From positions 1,640,001-1,704,000 of the forward strand of contig NZ_AP022810.1 of assembly GCF_009731355.2 (NCBI RefSeq): a stretch of 64,000 nt of DNA, written 5' to 3'. The DNA comes from Desulfuromonas sp. AOP6. GTDB lineage: Bacteria; Desulfobacterota; Desulfuromonadia; Desulfuromonadales; SZUA-540. Position numbers and translations under genes: made by a program. The stretch's first letter is position 1. Each line of letters begins with the position of its first letter. The notes below the pieces were generated by a model. It was not told the DNA's origin and ran no database searches. It saw only the letters and a program-made list of their open reading frames with translations. Of the stretch, positions 62,823 through 64,000 are shown piece by piece.

Positions 62823-64000
62823 ATGACGAACTGGAAAAACTATACAAGAGAGTCGCGAATCGCTTACTTTTCCATGGAGATAGGTCTTTCCGCAGACATC
62901 CCCACCTATAGCGGCGGGTTGGGAATCCTCGCCGGCGACACCATTAAGAGCGCTGCAGACCTGAAACTTCCCATGGTGGCTGTCACCCTGGCAAGTCGGA
63001 AGGGCTACTTCCGCCAGGTTGTTGATCAGGAGGGATGGCAGAAGGAACTTCCCGTGGACTGGAAGCCCGAATCATTCATGGAACTTCTTCCCACCAAAGT
63101 CCTCGTAACCATAGAGGAACGAGATGTTAAGGTTCAGGCCTGGCTCTATCGGGTTAAAAGTCCAACAGGGGGTGAAGTCCCAGTACTTTTTCTCGATACG
63201 GACATTCCCGGCAATGTCGAGCAGGATAGACGTATCACAGACCATCTCTACGGGGGCGATCTGACCTATCGGTTAAAGCAGGAGATTGTCCTGGGTATTG
63301 GAGGAGCCAGGGCCTTGGACGCCTTGGGCTTCTCCATCCGCAAGTACCACATGAATGAAGGGCATGCCAGCTTCCTGACCCTTGAACTGTTGAGTCGTGC
63401 CAGGCGACCTATCGAAGAAACCTGGGATGAGCGGGCGGCCTGGGACACCCAGCATGTTCTTGGGCAATGTGTTTTTACAACCCACACGCCCGTTGAGGCG
63501 GGCCATGACAGATTCCCCTACGATATGATCCAGCAAATCATGGGAGAACCCGTACCCCTCACCCTGTTGAAAGAACTCGCTGGCAAGAACGAGTTGAACA
63601 TGACCATGCTGGCCCTCAATCTAAGCCGTTATGTTAACGGCGTCGCGAAAAGGCATGGGGAGGTTTCCAAATCGCTCTTTCCCGGGTTTGAGATTCACGC
63701 CATCACTAACGGTGTCCATCCCTTTACCTGGGCTTCGCCCTATTTTGTCACTCTTTTTGACAAGTACATTCCGAGTTGGGCGCATGAGCCCGAACTCCTT
63801 GTCCGGGTGGACAATATTCCCGACGAAGAGCTATGGGAAGCTCACTGTGGCGCCAAGGCCTATCTTTTTCAATACATTCAGGAGACTACTGGGACTGAAA
63901 TGGATCCGGATGTTTTGACCATAGGCTTTGCAAGACGGTTTGCCACCTACAAAAGAGGCGACCTTATCTTTAGTGATATTGAGCGGCTCACCCGGATGGG
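62823..64000 (+). CDS. glgP: Alpha-glucan phosphorylase, N-terminal part (runs past the window)
   Basis: About 392 residues visible, open to the window end. The N terminus AYFSMEIGLSADIPTYSGGLGILAGDTIKSAADL, then YHMNEGHASFLTLELLSR, TTHTPVEAGHDRF and TNGVHPFTW, are landmarks of bacterial alpha-glucan phosphorylases (the short, GT35 group with a GHASF box). It releases glucose-1-phosphate from glycogen or maltodextrins. The C-terminal PLP-binding lysine region lies outside the window. A GAGAGG site precedes the ATG. It is a single gene, divergent from the Met/His-rich protein. Confidence 0.94.
   Translation, partial: MTNWKNYTRESRIAYFSMEIGLSADIPTYSGGLGILAGDTIKSAADLKLPMVAVTLASRKGYFRQVVDQEGWQKELPVDWKPESFMELLPTKVLVTIEERDVKVQAWLYRVKSPTGGEVPVLFLDTDIPGNVEQDRRITDHLYGGDLTYRLKQEIVLGIGGARALDALGFSIRKYHMNEGHASFLTLELLSRARRPIEETWDERAAWDTQHVLGQCVFTTHTPVEAGHDRFPYDMIQQIMGEPVPLTLLKELAGKNELNMTMLALNLSRYVNGVAKRHGEVSKSLFPGFEIHAITNGVHPFTWASPYFVTLFDKYIPSWAHEPELLVRVDNIPDEELWEAHCGAKAYLFQYIQETTGTEMDPDVLTIGFARRFATYKRGDLIFSDIERLTRM

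Overview
The window reads as one end-to-end stretch of chromosome from a Gram-negative, anaerobic, metal- or mineral-respiring bacterium of the Desulfuromonadales/Geobacterales type. This placement is inferred from gene content: a decaheme cytochrome paired with an MtrB-like outer-membrane barrel, indolepyruvate oxidoreductase with phenylacetate-CoA ligases, MCE lipid transport, DUF1858 proteins and two-gene AddAB. Genes are densely packed, and most are recognisable housekeeping functions. No rRNA genes, CRISPR arrays or transposases were seen.

Layout. 1-5.1 kb: the tail of an MCE (lipid-transport) protein, a porin-cytochrome conduit for electrons across the outer membrane, and an orphan ABC-type binding lipoprotein or periplasmic protein. 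5.1-16 kb: an AEC transporter, an aminotransferase, the CCA-adding enzyme next to tRNA-Gly(CCC), yacG, queD-queE, a creatininase-family hydrolase, rsmD-coaD, dgt, yhbY, a class II aldolase and a lipoprotein peptidase. 16-31.8 kb: fadD-like, lepA-lepB, the pyrR-pyrB-pyrC-carA-carB operon behind a recognisable PyrR-binding attenuator, then greA, a DUF1858 protein, recG and a DUF4126 membrane protein.

31.8-34.3 kb is the most unusual part. A 28-bp site resembling a chromosomal dif site is followed by a 2.4-kb insertion bounded by an 18-bp direct repeat. The insertion carries a rolling-circle (HUH, two-tyrosine) Rep protein, a ribbon-helix-helix regulator with repeated TGTATCACA boxes upstream of it, and a long hairpin. 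The left junction is a complete dif-like site. The right junction keeps the XerC-side arm and centre but has no XerD-side arm. That is the geometry expected of a small single-stranded-DNA element that integrates with the host XerC/XerD enzymes, as the Vibrio CTX/TLC phages do. Genes to the left are mostly on the + strand and genes to the right mostly on the - strand, as expected at the replication terminus.

34.3-47.2 kb: an RRM RNA-binding protein convergent with a DeaD-type helicase, tRNA-Pro(GGG), an aryl-acid operon (iorA-iorB-paaK-ACT-paaK), a phosphate transporter with an exopolyphosphatase-family enzyme, an HU/IHF protein and a TPR protein. 47.2-51.7 kb: two tandem XRE-cupin regulators and the bioB-bioD-bioA operon behind a BirA-like operator. 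51.7-64 kb: a tail-specific protease, addB-addA with vanZ, a PlsC-like acyltransferase, a shortened alpha/beta-hydrolase, a Met/His-rich periplasmic protein and the start of a glucan phosphorylase that runs off the end.
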